The position numbers and the translations under genes were made by a program. DNA of 64,000 bases from Pseudomonas sp. Gutcm_11s. Lineage in GTDB: Bacteria; Pseudomonadota; Gammaproteobacteria; Pseudomonadales; Pseudomonadaceae. Positions 1-8,351 of the stretch are shown one piece after another. Within the stretch, counting starts at the first letter, position 1; every line of letters begins with the position of its first letter. Location: the NCBI RefSeq assembly GCF_028649395.1, contig NZ_JAQSUW010000010.1, forward strand, positions 245,014 to 309,013. Reading direction: 5' to 3'. The notes below the pieces were generated by a model. The model was not told where the DNA came from. It did not search any database and worked only from the letters and a program-made list of their open reading frames with translations.

Positions 1-846
1 GGCTTCGCCGCGCTGGGCAACGGCACCTTCGCCAACGCCGAGAACCTGCTGCTGTCGGGCAGCGTGCTGGGCATCATCGTGGTGCTCAACCGCATCCCGG
101 TGGTGTGGATGCGCAGCTGCGCCATCGTCATCGCCCTGGCCGTGGGCTACGCCCTGGCCGGCTACCTGGGCCGCCTGGACTTCACCGGCATGCACCAGGC
201 CGAGCTGTTCCAGGTGCCGATGCCGCTGCACTTCGGTATCGGCTTCTCCTGGAGCCTGTTCATCCCGATGCTGGTGATCTACCTGGTCACCTCGCTGGAA
301 GCCATCGGCGACATCACCGCCACCAGCAAGATCTCGCGCCAGCCGGTAGAAGGCCCACAGTGGATGCAGCGGATCAAGGGCGGCGTGCTGGTCAACGGCA
401 CCAACTCGCTGCTGGCCGGGGTGTTCAACACCTTCCCCAGCTCGGTGTTCGCGCAGAACAACGGCGTCATCCAGCTCACCGGCGTGGCCAGCCGCCATGT
501 CGGCCTGTGGATCGCCGCCATGCTGGTGCTGCTCGGCCTGTTCCCCAGCGTCGCCGGGGTGATCCAGGCTGTGCCGGAGCCGGTGCTCGGCGGTGCGGCC
601 ATGGTGATGTTCGGCGCGGTAGCCGCCTCGGGCATCAACATCCTCGCCGGCATCGACCTCGACCGCCGCGCCCTGCTGATCATCGCCGTGAGCCTGGCGC
701 TGGGCCTGGGCGTGTCGCAGGTGCCGGAGTTCCTCGCGCACATGCCGGCGGCGCTGCGCAACGTGCTGGAGTCCGGCGTCGCCACTGGCGGCATCTGCGC
801 CCTGCTGCTGAACTGGTTCCTGCCAGAGACGCCGAAGCAGCCGTAA
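1..846 (+). CDS. NCS2-family purine (xanthine/urate-type) permease, C-terminal part
   Basis: Inner-membrane nucleobase symporter; the N-terminus lies outside the window and 281 residues are visible. The frame is open from base 1. Two motifs of the nucleobase-cation-symporter-2 family are readable: EAIGDITAT (about residue 80 of the visible part), and a later stretch with NTFPSS then QNNGVIQLTGVASR, which resembles the XanQ/UacT purine branch rather than the uracil branch. The rest is a succession of hydrophobic helices. A TTG-started phosphoesterase gene follows after 22 bases on the same strand, so co-transcription is likely. The exact substrate (xanthine, urate or uracil) cannot be decided from sequence alone. 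Family assignment is strong. Confidence 0.88.
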   Translation, partial: GFAALGNGTFANAENLLLSGSVLGIIVVLNRIPVVWMRSCAIVIALAVGYALAGYLGRLDFTGMHQAELFQVPMPLHFGIGFSWSLFIPMLVIYLVTSLEAIGDITATSKISRQPVEGPQWMQRIKGGVLVNGTNSLLAGVFNTFPSSVFAQNNGVIQLTGVASRHVGLWIAAMLVLLGLFPSVAGVIQAVPEPVLGGAAMVMFGAVAASGINILAGIDLDRRALLIIAVSLALGLGVSQVPEFLAHMPAALRNVLESGVATGGICALLLNWFLPETPKQP

Positions 847-868
847 TGGCAGCCACAGGAGGCCGAAC

Positions 869-1351
869 TTGCCCGAACAGACGCTGCGCATCGGCCTGAT
901 CAGCGACACCCACGGCCTGCTGCGCCCCGAGGCGCTGGCGGCCCTGGCGGGTTGCGATCAGATCCTGCACGCCGGCGATATCGGCAAGCCGGAGATCCTC
1001 GACGCGCTGCGCCGGATCGCTCCACTGAGCGTGGTGCGCGGCAACAACGACGAGGGTCTGGACTGGGCCGCCGAACTGCCGCTAGCGCTCGAGCTGCACC
1101 TGGGCGGCGTGGGCCTGTACCTGGTGCACGAGCTGGCCCATGTGCCGGCCGAGCTGGCGGCAAGCGTGCAGGTGGTGATCACCGGCCATTCGCACAAACC
1201 GCTGATCGAGCAGCGCGACGGGCGCCTGTGGGTCAATCCGGGTAGCGCCGGGCCACGGCGCTTCAAGCTGCCGATCAGCGTCGGCCTGCTGCATATCGAC
1301 CACGGCGCCGTGCGCGCCGAGCTACTTGAGCTTCAGCTCACCCCGACGTAA
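869..1351 (+). CDS. YfcE/MJ0936-type metallophosphoesterase
   Basis: Small (160 aa) calcineurin-like phosphoesterase, probably cytoplasmic and dependent on two metal ions. Metal-ligand motifs appear in family order: SDTHG (residues 12-16), HAGDIG (34-39), GNND (58-61) and GHSHKP near residue 105, followed by NPGS. These match the YfcE phosphodiesterase family, whose physiological substrate is generally unknown. The start is TTG at 869, chosen because a strong CAGGAGG lies at 856-862 with 6-base spacing. The 3' end overlaps the convergent YitT gene by 19 bases. Function beyond phosphoesterase activity is not inferred. Confidence 0.85.
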   Translation: MPEQTLRIGLISDTHGLLRPEALAALAGCDQILHAGDIGKPEILDALRRIAPLSVVRGNNDEGLDWAAELPLALELHLGGVGLYLVHELAHVPAELAASVQVVITGHSHKPLIEQRDGRLWVNPGSAGPRRFKLPISVGLLHIDHGAVRAELLELQLTPT

Positions 1352-1980
1352 CGGTCGGCGCGGTGATTGAGCGCCAGCACCAGGTTGAGCATCACCGCGC
1401 CGAGCACCGACAGGGCCACCTTGTCCGGCGTCACCACGAAGATCGCCCCCAGCACGATGACCGCATCGATGCCCATCTGCACCGTACCCGCGCGCACGCC
1501 GAAGCGTTCCTGAATGAACAGCGCGAGGATGTTCACTCCGCCCAGGCTGGCCCGGTGGCGGAACAGCATGAGCAGCCCCAGGCCCATGGCCGCGCCGCCG
1601 AACAGCGCGGCGTACAGCACGTTGAGGTGGGCGAAGGCGACCCAGCCCGGGGTCAGCTCGGCCAGTAGCGACACAAGCAGCACCGCGCAGCCGGTGCGCA
1701 GGGTGAAGCCCCAGCCCAGGCGCCAGATGCCGAGCAGGTAGAACGGCAGGTTGACCAGGCAGAACACCAGGCCGAATGGCCAGCCGGCCAGGTACTTGGC
1801 GAGGAAGGCGACGCCCACGGTGCCGCCGGTGAGCAGCCCGGCCTGGCCGTAGAAGGCGATGCCCAGTGCCACCAGGGCGGTGCCGAACAGCAGCGCCAGG
1901 GCATCCTCCCACAGCGGGTGGCGGACGAAGATGGCGGCAACCGTTTCCGTCTGCGCGGGCTCGGCGGTGTTGTCAGTCAT
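1333..1980 (-). CDS. YitT family integral membrane protein (DUF161 type)
   Basis: Polytopic inner-membrane protein of 215 aa. After a short polar N-terminus (residues 1-25) there are five to six hydrophobic helices, rich in Leu/Gly/Ala, with GGTVGVAFLAKYL (about 51-63) and GGVNILALFIQERFG (about 146-160). The second resembles the conserved G-x-x-x-L repeat of the YitT family. No enzymatic residues are evident and no function is established for most members. It converges on the phosphoesterase gene and lies downstream of folA on the same strand, with an 86-base gap. Confidence 0.75.
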   Translation of the reverse strand: MTDNTAEPAQTETVAAIFVRHPLWEDALALLFGTALVALGIAFYGQAGLLTGGTVGVAFLAKYLAGWPFGLVFCLVNLPFYLLGIWRLGWGFTLRTGCAVLLVSLLAELTPGWVAFAHLNVLYAALFGGAAMGLGLLMLFRHRASLGGVNILALFIQERFGVRAGTVQMGIDAVIVLGAIFVVTPDKVALSVLGAVMLNLVLALNHRADRYVGVS

Positions 1981-2066
1981 GCGGAAAACCTGTCGAAAGA
2001 AGACGCAAGCATAGGGCGCCGCCTTCCGTGGAAAGCGACGTCGATCAATGCCAGTGAAGAAAAGAC

Positions 2067-2579
2067 CTAGCGGCGCTGCCAGGTCTCGAAGCGGTAGGCC
2101 GGCGAGCCTTCAGTGGCGAGGTGTTCCTCGCTATCGCTGCGCTGCCAGGCGGCCTCGTCGAAGGCCGGGAACCAGGCATCGCCTTCCGGCTGCAGGGCCA
2201 CGCGGGTCAGGTACAGGCGCGCGGCCTGGGCCAGGCCCTGTTCGTAAAGCTGGGCGCCGCCGATCAGCATCAGCTCGTCCACACCCTGGGCGCGGGCCCA
2301 CTCGTCGGCACGCACGATAGCCTGCTCCAGCGAGGCGAACACCTCGGCCCCTTCCAGCTGCAGCCCCGCCTGGCGGCTGACCACCAGATTGAGGCGACCC
2401 GGCAGCGGCCGGCCCAGCGAATCCCAGGTCTTGCGGCCCATGATGATCGGCTTGCCGAGCGTCTTGGCCTTGAAGTGCTTGAGGTCCGCCGGCAGGTGCC
2501 AGGGCAGTTGATTGTCGCGGCCGATCACGCGGTTTTCCGCGAGGGCGGCGATCAGGCAGAGGGGCAGGGTCTGGTTCAT
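2067..2579 (-). CDS. folA: Dihydrofolate reductase
   Basis: NADPH-dependent reduction of dihydrofolate to tetrahydrofolate, cytoplasmic; 170 aa, usual for bacterial DHFR. Recognisable are LIAALAENRVIGRDNQLPWHLP near the N-terminus (the PWHLP segment carries the substrate-binding turn), DLKHFKAKTLGKPIIMGRKTWDSLGRPLPGR in the middle, and the glycine-rich nucleotide turn LMLIGGAQLYEQGL. The frame stays open further upstream, but the start MNQTLPL at 2579 fits DHFR length and the divergent glpQ promoter region. It recycles the dihydrofolate produced by ThyA, encoded 14 kb away in this window. Confidence 0.95.
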   Translation of the reverse strand: MNQTLPLCLIAALAENRVIGRDNQLPWHLPADLKHFKAKTLGKPIIMGRKTWDSLGRPLPGRLNLVVSRQAGLQLEGAEVFASLEQAIVRADEWARAQGVDELMLIGGAQLYEQGLAQAARLYLTRVALQPEGDAWFPAFDEAAWQRSDSEEHLATEGSPAYRFETWQRR

Positions 2580-2730
2580 GGCCGCGAGGATACCAGAGGC
2601 CCCGGTGTGAAGCAGCGCGCAGCATGGCCGGCGGTCATCGTCCTGCCATGACATGTTCGGTAAACGGTCATCGCGGGCGGTCAGGGTGGAAGCGCTGTTA
2701 CCCTCTCCCCACCCCGCAAGGAGCGTTGCC

Positions 2731-3822
2731 ATGCAGATCCAATCCCTGCGGCATTGGCTGGTCGCCGCCAGCCTGACGTTGCCCCTGTTCGCCCACGCCG
2801 GCGATGCCGCGCCCACCGCCCGCGCCGAGCCCACGCCACTGGTGATCGGCCATCGCGGCGCCAGCGGCTATGTGCCGGAACACACCCTGGCCTCCTACGC
2901 CCTGGCCGTGCTGCAGGGCGCCGACTACATCGAGCCGGACCTGGTGATGACCCGCGACGGCCAGTTGGTGGCGCGCCACGACAACGAGCTGGGGCTGACC
3001 ACCAACGTCGCCGCCCGCGCCGAATTCGCCGAGCGCAAGCGCACCCAGACGGTCGACGGCATCAGCCTCACCGGTTGGTTCAGCGAGGACTTCACCCTGG
3101 CCGAGCTGAAGAGCCTGCACGCCATCGAGCGCATTCCCGCCATCCGCCCCGGCAACGCGCGCCTGGACGGCGCCTTCGCCGTGCCGACCCTGCAGGAGAT
3201 CATCGACCTGGTGAAGACCCTGGAGCGCAGCGAGAAACGGCGCATCGGCCTGTACATCGAAACCAAACATCCCACCCACTTCCAGCAGCTCGGCCTGGCC
3301 ATGGAAGGCCCGCTGCTGCGCACCCTGGCGCGCAACGGCTACCAGGACAAACGCGACCCGGTGTACATCCAGTCGTTCGAGGTCGACAACCTGCGGCAGA
3401 TGGCGCAGCGCAGCCGCCTGCGCCTGGTCCAGCTGTACGGCAGCGGCCAGCCCTACGACCAGCAGGCACAGGGCTCCAGCCTGACCTACGCGCAGATGGC
3501 CACGGCCGAGGGCCTGCGCCGCGTCGCCCGCTACGCCGCCGGCGTCGGCCCGGAGAAGAGCTACGTGATCCCGCGCGACGCCGCCGGCAACCTGGGCCAG
3601 CCGACCCGCTTCGTCGCCGACGCCCACGCCGCCGGGCTCAAGGTGCATCCCTACACCTTCCGCGCCGAGAACGCCTTCCTGCCAACCAGCCTGCGCAGCA
3701 GCGAACGCCCTGAGCAACGCGGCGACAGCGCGGCGGAGATGCGCGCCTACCTGGAGGCCGGCATCGACGGGCTGTTCACCGACCAGCCGGACATCGCCGT
3801 GCGCCTGCGCGGGCAACGCTGA
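2731..3822 (+). CDS. glpQ: Periplasmic glycerophosphodiester phosphodiesterase
   Basis: Hydrolyses glycerophosphodiesters to glycerol-3-phosphate plus an alcohol, in the periplasm. The protein is 363 aa with a signal peptide of about 21 residues ending LFAHA. The GDPD signature is complete: GHRGASGYVPEHTLASY, EPDLVMTRDGQLVARHD, and later YIETKHP and the C-terminal IDGLFTDQPD. The start at 2731 was chosen because AAGGAG sits at 2718-2723 and a signal peptide follows directly; the open frame continues upstream without a ribosome site. A GC-rich hairpin follows the stop. The gene stands alone, divergent from folA. Confidence 0.93.
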   Translation: MQIQSLRHWLVAASLTLPLFAHAGDAAPTARAEPTPLVIGHRGASGYVPEHTLASYALAVLQGADYIEPDLVMTRDGQLVARHDNELGLTTNVAARAEFAERKRTQTVDGISLTGWFSEDFTLAELKSLHAIERIPAIRPGNARLDGAFAVPTLQEIIDLVKTLERSEKRRIGLYIETKHPTHFQQLGLAMEGPLLRTLARNGYQDKRDPVYIQSFEVDNLRQMAQRSRLRLVQLYGSGQPYDQQAQGSSLTYAQMATAEGLRRVARYAAGVGPEKSYVIPRDAAGNLGQPTRFVADAHAAGLKVHPYTFRAENAFLPTSLRSSERPEQRGDSAAEMRAYLEAGIDGLFTDQPDIAVRLRGQR

Positions 3823-3832
3823 GGCGGCAATG

Positions 3833-3861
3833 GGCGCCGCCGTGTCGCGGCGCCGGTTGTT
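3833..3861 (+). terminator. Probable terminator hairpin after glpQ
   Basis: Perfect 8-bp stem GGCGCCGC/GCGGCGCC (3833-3840 and 3847-3854) with a 6-base loop, followed by GGTTGTTGT. The T-tract is weak, so termination is likely but not certain. Confidence 0.55.
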
Positions 3862-3904
3862 GTGCGGTTATGCTGCGGCCTCATTCCGGTGAAAGAGACG
3901 CCGC

Positions 3905-5290
3905 GTGAGCGAAGCCCGATCGAACCACCTGCAATGCCTCTGGCTGTGCGAAGCCATCCGCCTGCGCGAGGAGCACGCCGGCCCGCTGGAGGACGCCGAA
4001 GCCAACCGCCTGGCACGCCAGGCCGGTAGCGACCTGGCTACGCGCATCCAGGCCCGCGCCCTGTTCCTCGCCGGCCGCGACGGCCAGAGCCGTGCCCTGC
4101 GCCACTGGCTGCAGGGCGCACGCCTGGCCCTCCTGGCGCTGAGCCTGCTGGCCCTGCTCAGCGGCGCCGGCCTGGCCTTCGCCGCGCTGGGCGACGGTTC
4201 GCGCCCGGTCAACGTGTTCTGGGCCCTGGGCAGCCTGCTCGGCCTGCATCTGCTGACCCTGTTCGGCTGGCTGCTCGGCCTGCTCCTGGCCGGCGAGCAC
4301 CAGGCCGCGCTCGGCCGCCTGTGGCTCTGGCTCAGCGAGAAGCTGGCACGCGACGCCGCGGCCGCCCAGCTCGGCCCGGCGCTGGTCCTGCTGCTGCAAC
4401 GCCGCCGACTCAACCGCTGGCTGCTCGGCGCCCTGGTCCACGGCCTGTGGCTGCTGGCGCTGGGCTGCGCGGCAGTGATGCTACTGCTCCTGCTCAGCAC
4501 CCGGCGCTATGGCTTCGTCTGGGAGACCACGCTGCTCTCCAGCGATGCCTTCGTCGCCCTCACCCACCTGCTCGGCGGCCTGCCCGCCCTGCTCGGCTTC
4601 CCCCTGCCGGACGTCGACACCATCCGCGCCAGCGGCAACACCGCGCTGACAGACGAAGCCGCCCGCCACGCCTGGGCCGGCTGGCTGCTCGGCGTGCTGC
4701 TGGTGTTCGGCCTGCTGCCGCGCGCCCTGTGCCTGCTGCTGTGCCTGTGGCGCTGGCAGCACGGCCACGGGCGCCTGAGCCTCGACCTCAGCCTGCCGGC
4801 CTATCGCCTGCTGGCCGAACACCTGCAGCCGCCGGCCGAGCGCCTGGGCGTGATCGACCCGGCTCCGGCCGCGCTGCCCGAGACCCAGGCCGGTGCCGCC
4901 GTGCAGGCCAGCGCCGGCGCCCTGCTGGTGGCGGTGGAACTGGACGACAGCCGCCCCTGGCCGCCACCGCTGGGCAAGGGCGTGGCCGATGCCGGCGTGC
5001 TCGACAGCCGTGAACAGCGCCGCCATCTGCTCGACCAGCTGACCCGTTTCCCGCCGGCGCGCCTGGTGGTGGCCGTCGACCCGCGCCGCTCGCCGGACCG
5101 CGGCACCCTGGCGCTGCTCGGCGAGCTGTCGCGCACGGCCGCCGCCACACGCGTCTGGCTGCTGACGCCACCGCCGGGCGAGGCCCTCGACAGCCAGCGC
5201 CTGGGCGACTGGCACGAGGCCCTGCAACGCCTCGGCCTGGCCTTCGCCGATACCTCGCCCCTGGGCTGGCTGGAGAGCGGCCATGACTAA
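3905..5290 (+). CDS. DUF2868 multi-pass membrane protein, partner of the downstream GTPase
   Basis: 461 aa, function unknown. The first 65 residues are soluble, helical and charged (LREEHAGPLEDAEANRLARQ). Hydrophobic helices follow at roughly 70-95, 103-130, 180-205 and 255-285. The motif RPVNVFWALGSLLGLH (about residues 101-116) is typical of DUF2868. The C-terminal 160 residues are soluble and Pro/Ala/Leu rich. The GTG start at 3905 is preceded by GTGAAAGAGA. Its last 8 bases overlap the ATG of the DUF3482 GTPase gene, indicating translational coupling and probably a complex in which this protein places the GTPase at the inner membrane (inference). Confidence 0.8.
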   Translation: MSEARSNHLQCLWLCEAIRLREEHAGPLEDAEANRLARQAGSDLATRIQARALFLAGRDGQSRALRHWLQGARLALLALSLLALLSGAGLAFAALGDGSRPVNVFWALGSLLGLHLLTLFGWLLGLLLAGEHQAALGRLWLWLSEKLARDAAAAQLGPALVLLLQRRRLNRWLLGALVHGLWLLALGCAAVMLLLLLSTRRYGFVWETTLLSSDAFVALTHLLGGLPALLGFPLPDVDTIRASGNTALTDEAARHAWAGWLLGVLLVFGLLPRALCLLLCLWRWQHGHGRLSLDLSLPAYRLLAEHLQPPAERLGVIDPAPAALPETQAGAAVQASAGALLVAVELDDSRPWPPPLGKGVADAGVLDSREQRRHLLDQLTRFPPARLVVAVDPRRSPDRGTLALLGELSRTAAATRVWLLTPPPGEALDSQRLGDWHEALQRLGLAFADTSPLGWLESGHD

Positions 5291-6656
5291 GCCATTGCGC
5301 CTGGCCGTGGTCGGCCACACCAACGTCGGCAAGACCTCGCTGCTGCGCACCCTGCTGCGCGACGCCGGCTTCGGCGAGGTTTCGCACCGGCCCAGCACCA
5401 CCCGTCACGTCGAGGGCGCGCGCCTGTCGGTGAACGGCGAGGCGCTGCTGGAGCTGTACGACACCCCCGGCCTGGAAGACGCCATCGCCCTGCTCGACTA
5501 CCTGGAGCGCCTCGACCGACCGGGCGAGCGCCTGGACGGCCCGGCACGCACGCTGCGCTTCCTCGACGGCGCCGAGGCGCGTCAGCGCTTCGAGCAGGAG
5601 GCCAAGGTGCTGCGCCAGCTGATGGCCAGCGACGCCGGCCTGTACGTGATCGACGCCCGCGAGCCGGTGCTGGCCAAGTACAAGGACGAGCTGGCGGTGC
5701 TGGCCGGTTGCGGCAAGCCGCTGCTGCCGATCCTCAATTTCAGCGCCAGCGAACGCCAGCGCGAGAATGAATGGCGCGAGGCCCTGGCCCGTCTCGGCCT
5801 GCATGCGCTGGTGCGCTTCGACACTGTGGCGCCGCCGCTGGACGGCGAACGGCGCCTGTACGAGAGCCTGGCCCTGCTGATCGAGGCCGCCCGGCCGCAG
5901 CTGGACCGGCTGATCGCCGACCACGAGGCCCAGGCCGAGACACGGCGGCAGGCGGGCGCCAGGCTGATCGCCGAGCTGCTGGTGGACTGCGCCGCCTGCC
6001 GCCGCAGCGTGGCCGCCCAGCCACAGATCGAACAGGGCGAGATCGCCGCGCTGCACCAGGCCGTGCGCCAGCGCGAGCAGCAGTGCGTCGAGGCCCTGCT
6101 GCGCCTGTATGCCTTCCGCACCGGCGATGCCCAGGCCGGCGAGCTGCCACTGACCGACGGGCGCTGGGGCGACGACCTGTTCAACCCCGAGACCCTGCGC
6201 CAACTCGGCGTCAAGGTCGGTGGCGGCATGGCTGCCGGGGCTGCCGCCGGCGCCGGCGTCGACCTGCTGGTCGGCGGTCTCACCCTCGGCGCCGCCGCGC
6301 TGCTCGGCGCACTGGCCGGCGGCGGCCTGCAGACCGCGCGCAACTATGGCGGGCGCCTGCTCGGCAAGCTCAAGGGCCAGCGCGAACTGAGCGTGGACGA
6401 CAACGTGCTGCGCCTGCTCGCCCTGCGCCAGCGCCAACTGCTGGCCGCCCTGCTCGCCCGCGGCCATGCGGCGACCGGCACCATCCAGCTCGACACCCCG
6501 CGTGACGACAGCTGGCGCGAGCGCAAGCTGCCCGAGGCGCTACACCGCGCCCGCGCCCATCCGGAATGGTCGTCGCTCAACCCCGGCGCGCGCCTGGACC
6601 AGGCCGAACGCCGCGAGCAGGTGGAACGCCTGGGCGAGGAGCTGGGCGGCAACTGA
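5283..6656 (+). CDS. GTPase with C-terminal DUF3482 domain
   Basis: 457 aa. The N-terminal third is an Era/TrmE-like G domain: G1 GHTNVGKTS (residues 10-18), a Thr-rich switch region (RPSTTRHVEG), and G3 YDTPGLED (about 59-66). The G4 position reads LPILNFSASE rather than the canonical N/TKxD, which is odd (see findings). The middle is helical and charged. Around residues 315-350 there is a Gly/Ala-rich hydrophobic stretch (GGGMAAGAAAGAGVDLLVGG) that could insert in or lie against the membrane. It is translationally coupled to the DUF2868 gene. The family is widespread in Proteobacteria without an assigned role. Nucleotide binding is likely; its cellular function is unknown. Confidence 0.82.
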   Translation: MTKPLRLAVVGHTNVGKTSLLRTLLRDAGFGEVSHRPSTTRHVEGARLSVNGEALLELYDTPGLEDAIALLDYLERLDRPGERLDGPARTLRFLDGAEARQRFEQEAKVLRQLMASDAGLYVIDAREPVLAKYKDELAVLAGCGKPLLPILNFSASERQRENEWREALARLGLHALVRFDTVAPPLDGERRLYESLALLIEAARPQLDRLIADHEAQAETRRQAGARLIAELLVDCAACRRSVAAQPQIEQGEIAALHQAVRQREQQCVEALLRLYAFRTGDAQAGELPLTDGRWGDDLFNPETLRQLGVKVGGGMAAGAAAGAGVDLLVGGLTLGAAALLGALAGGGLQTARNYGGRLLGKLKGQRELSVDDNVLRLLALRQRQLLAALLARGHAATGTIQLDTPRDDSWRERKLPEALHRARAHPEWSSLNPGARLDQAERREQVERLGEELGGN

Positions 6657-6770
6657 GGCGTCGCCAGCGGCAGCCGCTTGCCGCCGGCTTCCCCCTGCAG
6701 CCCCTGGCGCCGCTCGCCTGGCCAGCCGCAAGCCGCTGATCCACAAGCCATTGCAGAAAAGACAGGCGAC

Positions 6771-6787
6771 CTGGCATCGGCCTTGCT
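6771..6787 (+). promoter_or_regulatory. Sigma-54 (RpoN) promoter for the 6827 gene
   Basis: CTGGCATCGGCCTTGCT matches the RpoN consensus YTGGCACGRNNNTTGCW at all but two positions. GG (6773-6774) and GC (6785-6786) are separated by exactly 10 bases. Expected transcription start is near 6798, leaving a leader of about 29 bases that includes the AGGAGGAG ribosome site. No activator site was identified. Confidence 0.7.
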
Positions 6788-6826
6788 CCTGGCACAGTCC
6801 GCGCTCATGCGGATCCAGGAGGAGCC

Positions 6827-7366
6827 ATGAACAGCATCAGCGGCATCGGTGGGCAGTACTCGCTGTCCGCCACCGGCCTGCGCAGCAAAGAGGACTTTCG
6901 CGAAGAGGAACAGTTGGCGCTCACCCCGCCCGTCGCACCGACCCCCAGCTTCAAGGCCGACGCCGGCTACGACCACCAGTCGGAGCAGGCCTACGAGGAA
7001 TCCTTCGCCAAGCTGCGCATCAACCTGCAGAACCGCGCCGAGGCCGATGGCATCGAGAGCAGCGTCAGCCAGGGCAAGCTCAGCGAGAGCCTCGGCGACG
7101 AGGACCCGGCCGTCAAAGCCTTCCGCGAGTACATGGCTATGACCCCGGCCGAGAAGATGCGCGACGCCATCCTCAAGGAGATGGGCCTGACCGAGGAGGA
7201 GATCGACGCAATGCCGCCGGAGAAGCAGGAGGCGATCGAGAAGCAGATCGCCGAGCGCATGCAGCAGCGCGCCGAACTACAGGCAGCCAAGGAGCAGGAG
7301 GAGAAGTCCAATGGCATCTCTGCCACTGAGGCCACCGCAGAAGAGCAGACGACGCTGTTCTCCTGA
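6827..7366 (+). CDS. Hypothetical soluble acidic protein, sigma-54 promoter upstream
   Basis: 179 aa with no signal peptide or membrane helix. The N-terminal 60 residues look disordered (SISGIGGQYSLSATG, then PPVAPTPSF). The C-terminal two thirds are charged and strongly helical, with EKMRDAILKEMGLTEEEIDA (about 106-125) and then a Glu/Gln/Lys-rich coiled-coil-like tail. The ATG has AGGAGGAG 5 bases upstream. I recognise no family. Its nearest well-supported context is the RpoN-type promoter at 6771. The upstream GTPase gene ends 170 bases away, so this is probably a separate unit. It converges closely with the EamA gene. Confidence 0.7.
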   Translation: MNSISGIGGQYSLSATGLRSKEDFREEEQLALTPPVAPTPSFKADAGYDHQSEQAYEESFAKLRINLQNRAEADGIESSVSQGKLSESLGDEDPAVKAFREYMAMTPAEKMRDAILKEMGLTEEEIDAMPPEKQEAIEKQIAERMQQRAELQAAKEQEEKSNGISATEATAEEQTTLFS

Positions 7367-7382
7367 GGCCGCCAGCGCCTGA

Positions 7383-8264
7383 TCAGCGCCGGCTGAGACT
7401 GGTCCACAGGGTGGCGGCGACGATCAGCAGCCCGCCGATCCACGCCTGCAGGCTCAGCTCCTCGCTCAGCCAGAGTACGGCGAACAGCGCGCCGAACAGC
7501 GGCTCGCTGCCCATCAGCAGGCTCACTCGGGTCGGGCTGCTGCGGCTCAGCGCCCAGTTCTGCACGTAGAAGGCGAACAGGGTGGCGAACAGCACCAGGT
7601 ACAGGCTGCCGACCCAGAATGCCGGTGCGGTCGGCAGTGGCGGCAGACCTTCGGGCAGCAGCAGCGCGCCGAGCAGCAGGCAGCCGAAGCCGATCACCCC
7701 GGACTGCACGGCGGTCAGCGCCAGCGGCGGCACCTCGCGGTCGGCGGTGAGGCGGCGGGTCAGGCACACCTGGAAGGCGCGCAGCAGCGCGGCGGCCAGC
7801 ATCAGGCCGTCGCCCAGGCCGAAGTCGAGATCGACGCCACCGCTGAGCAGCCAGGTGCCGAGCAGCGACAGCGCCACCGCCGGCAGCAGGCGCGCGTCCG
7901 GGCGCTGGCCAAGCATCAGCCACTCGACGAAGGGCGTCAGCACCACACACAGGCTGATCAGGAAGGCGGCGTTGCTCGCCGTGGTCAGCTGCACGCCGTA
8001 GGTCTCGCAGAGGAAGATCGCCAGCAGGACCAGGCCCAGCGGCAGGCCGGGCGCCCAGGCACGCCGGCCTTCGCCGCGCAGTTGCGGCGCCAGCAGCACG
8101 AAGGTGATGCAGAAGCGCACGGCGAGGAAACCCAGCACCGGATAGAACACCAGCGCCTGCTTGGCCACGCCGTAGCTGGTGCCCCACACCAGCGCCACCA
8201 GCAGCAGGAGCAGGTCGCTGCCATGCAGCAGGCGGGAACGGTAGGTGGCGGTCAGGCTGGTCAT
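7383..8264 (-). CDS. EamA/DMT-superfamily exporter
   Basis: Inner-membrane drug/metabolite transporter, 293 aa, with ten predicted helices arranged as two EamA repeats (about residues 18-140 and 155-290). Typical features are VALVWGTSYGVAKQAL in the first helix pair, the loop LTPFVEWLMLGQRP, and the second-repeat motif SLLMGSEPLFGALFAVLWLSEELS. The substrate cannot be inferred. It is divergent from a LysR regulator 87 bases away, an arrangement that often means the regulator controls the exporter. Confidence 0.88.
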   Translation of the reverse strand: MTSLTATYRSRLLHGSDLLLLLVALVWGTSYGVAKQALVFYPVLGFLAVRFCITFVLLAPQLRGEGRRAWAPGLPLGLVLLAIFLCETYGVQLTTASNAAFLISLCVVLTPFVEWLMLGQRPDARLLPAVALSLLGTWLLSGGVDLDFGLGDGLMLAAALLRAFQVCLTRRLTADREVPPLALTAVQSGVIGFGCLLLGALLLPEGLPPLPTAPAFWVGSLYLVLFATLFAFYVQNWALSRSSPTRVSLLMGSEPLFGALFAVLWLSEELSLQAWIGGLLIVAATLWTSLSRR

Positions 8265-8293
8265 GGCGGCGGCTCACGATGGGAAGGTGGCGA

Positions 8294-8322
8294 TTGTCCA
8301 TTGCCAACCTCATCGCGATAAT
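8294..8322 (+). promoter_or_regulatory. Sigma-70 promoter candidate for the LysR gene at 8352
   Basis: -35 TTGTCC (8294-8299) and -10 GATAAT (8317-8322) are separated by 17 bases. The expected start is near 8329, 23 bases before the ATG. It lies in the divergent EamA/LysR region, where LysR autoregulation would be expected. Confidence 0.5.
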
Positions 8323-8351
8323 CAGGTCATTCCGCACGAGACTCGTTCCCC

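Noticed and set aside
2698..3816. 372-aa minus-strand open frame
   Set aside because: Antisense to glpQ, which has signal peptide and GDPD motifs.
4788..6467. 559-aa minus-strand open frame
   Set aside because: Antisense to the DUF2868/DUF3482 genes; Gln/Ala/Gly-biased shadow.
8288..8304. Sigma-54 promoter before the LysR gene at 8352
   Set aside because: GG and GC are 14 apart instead of 12; the overlapping sigma-70 elements fit better.
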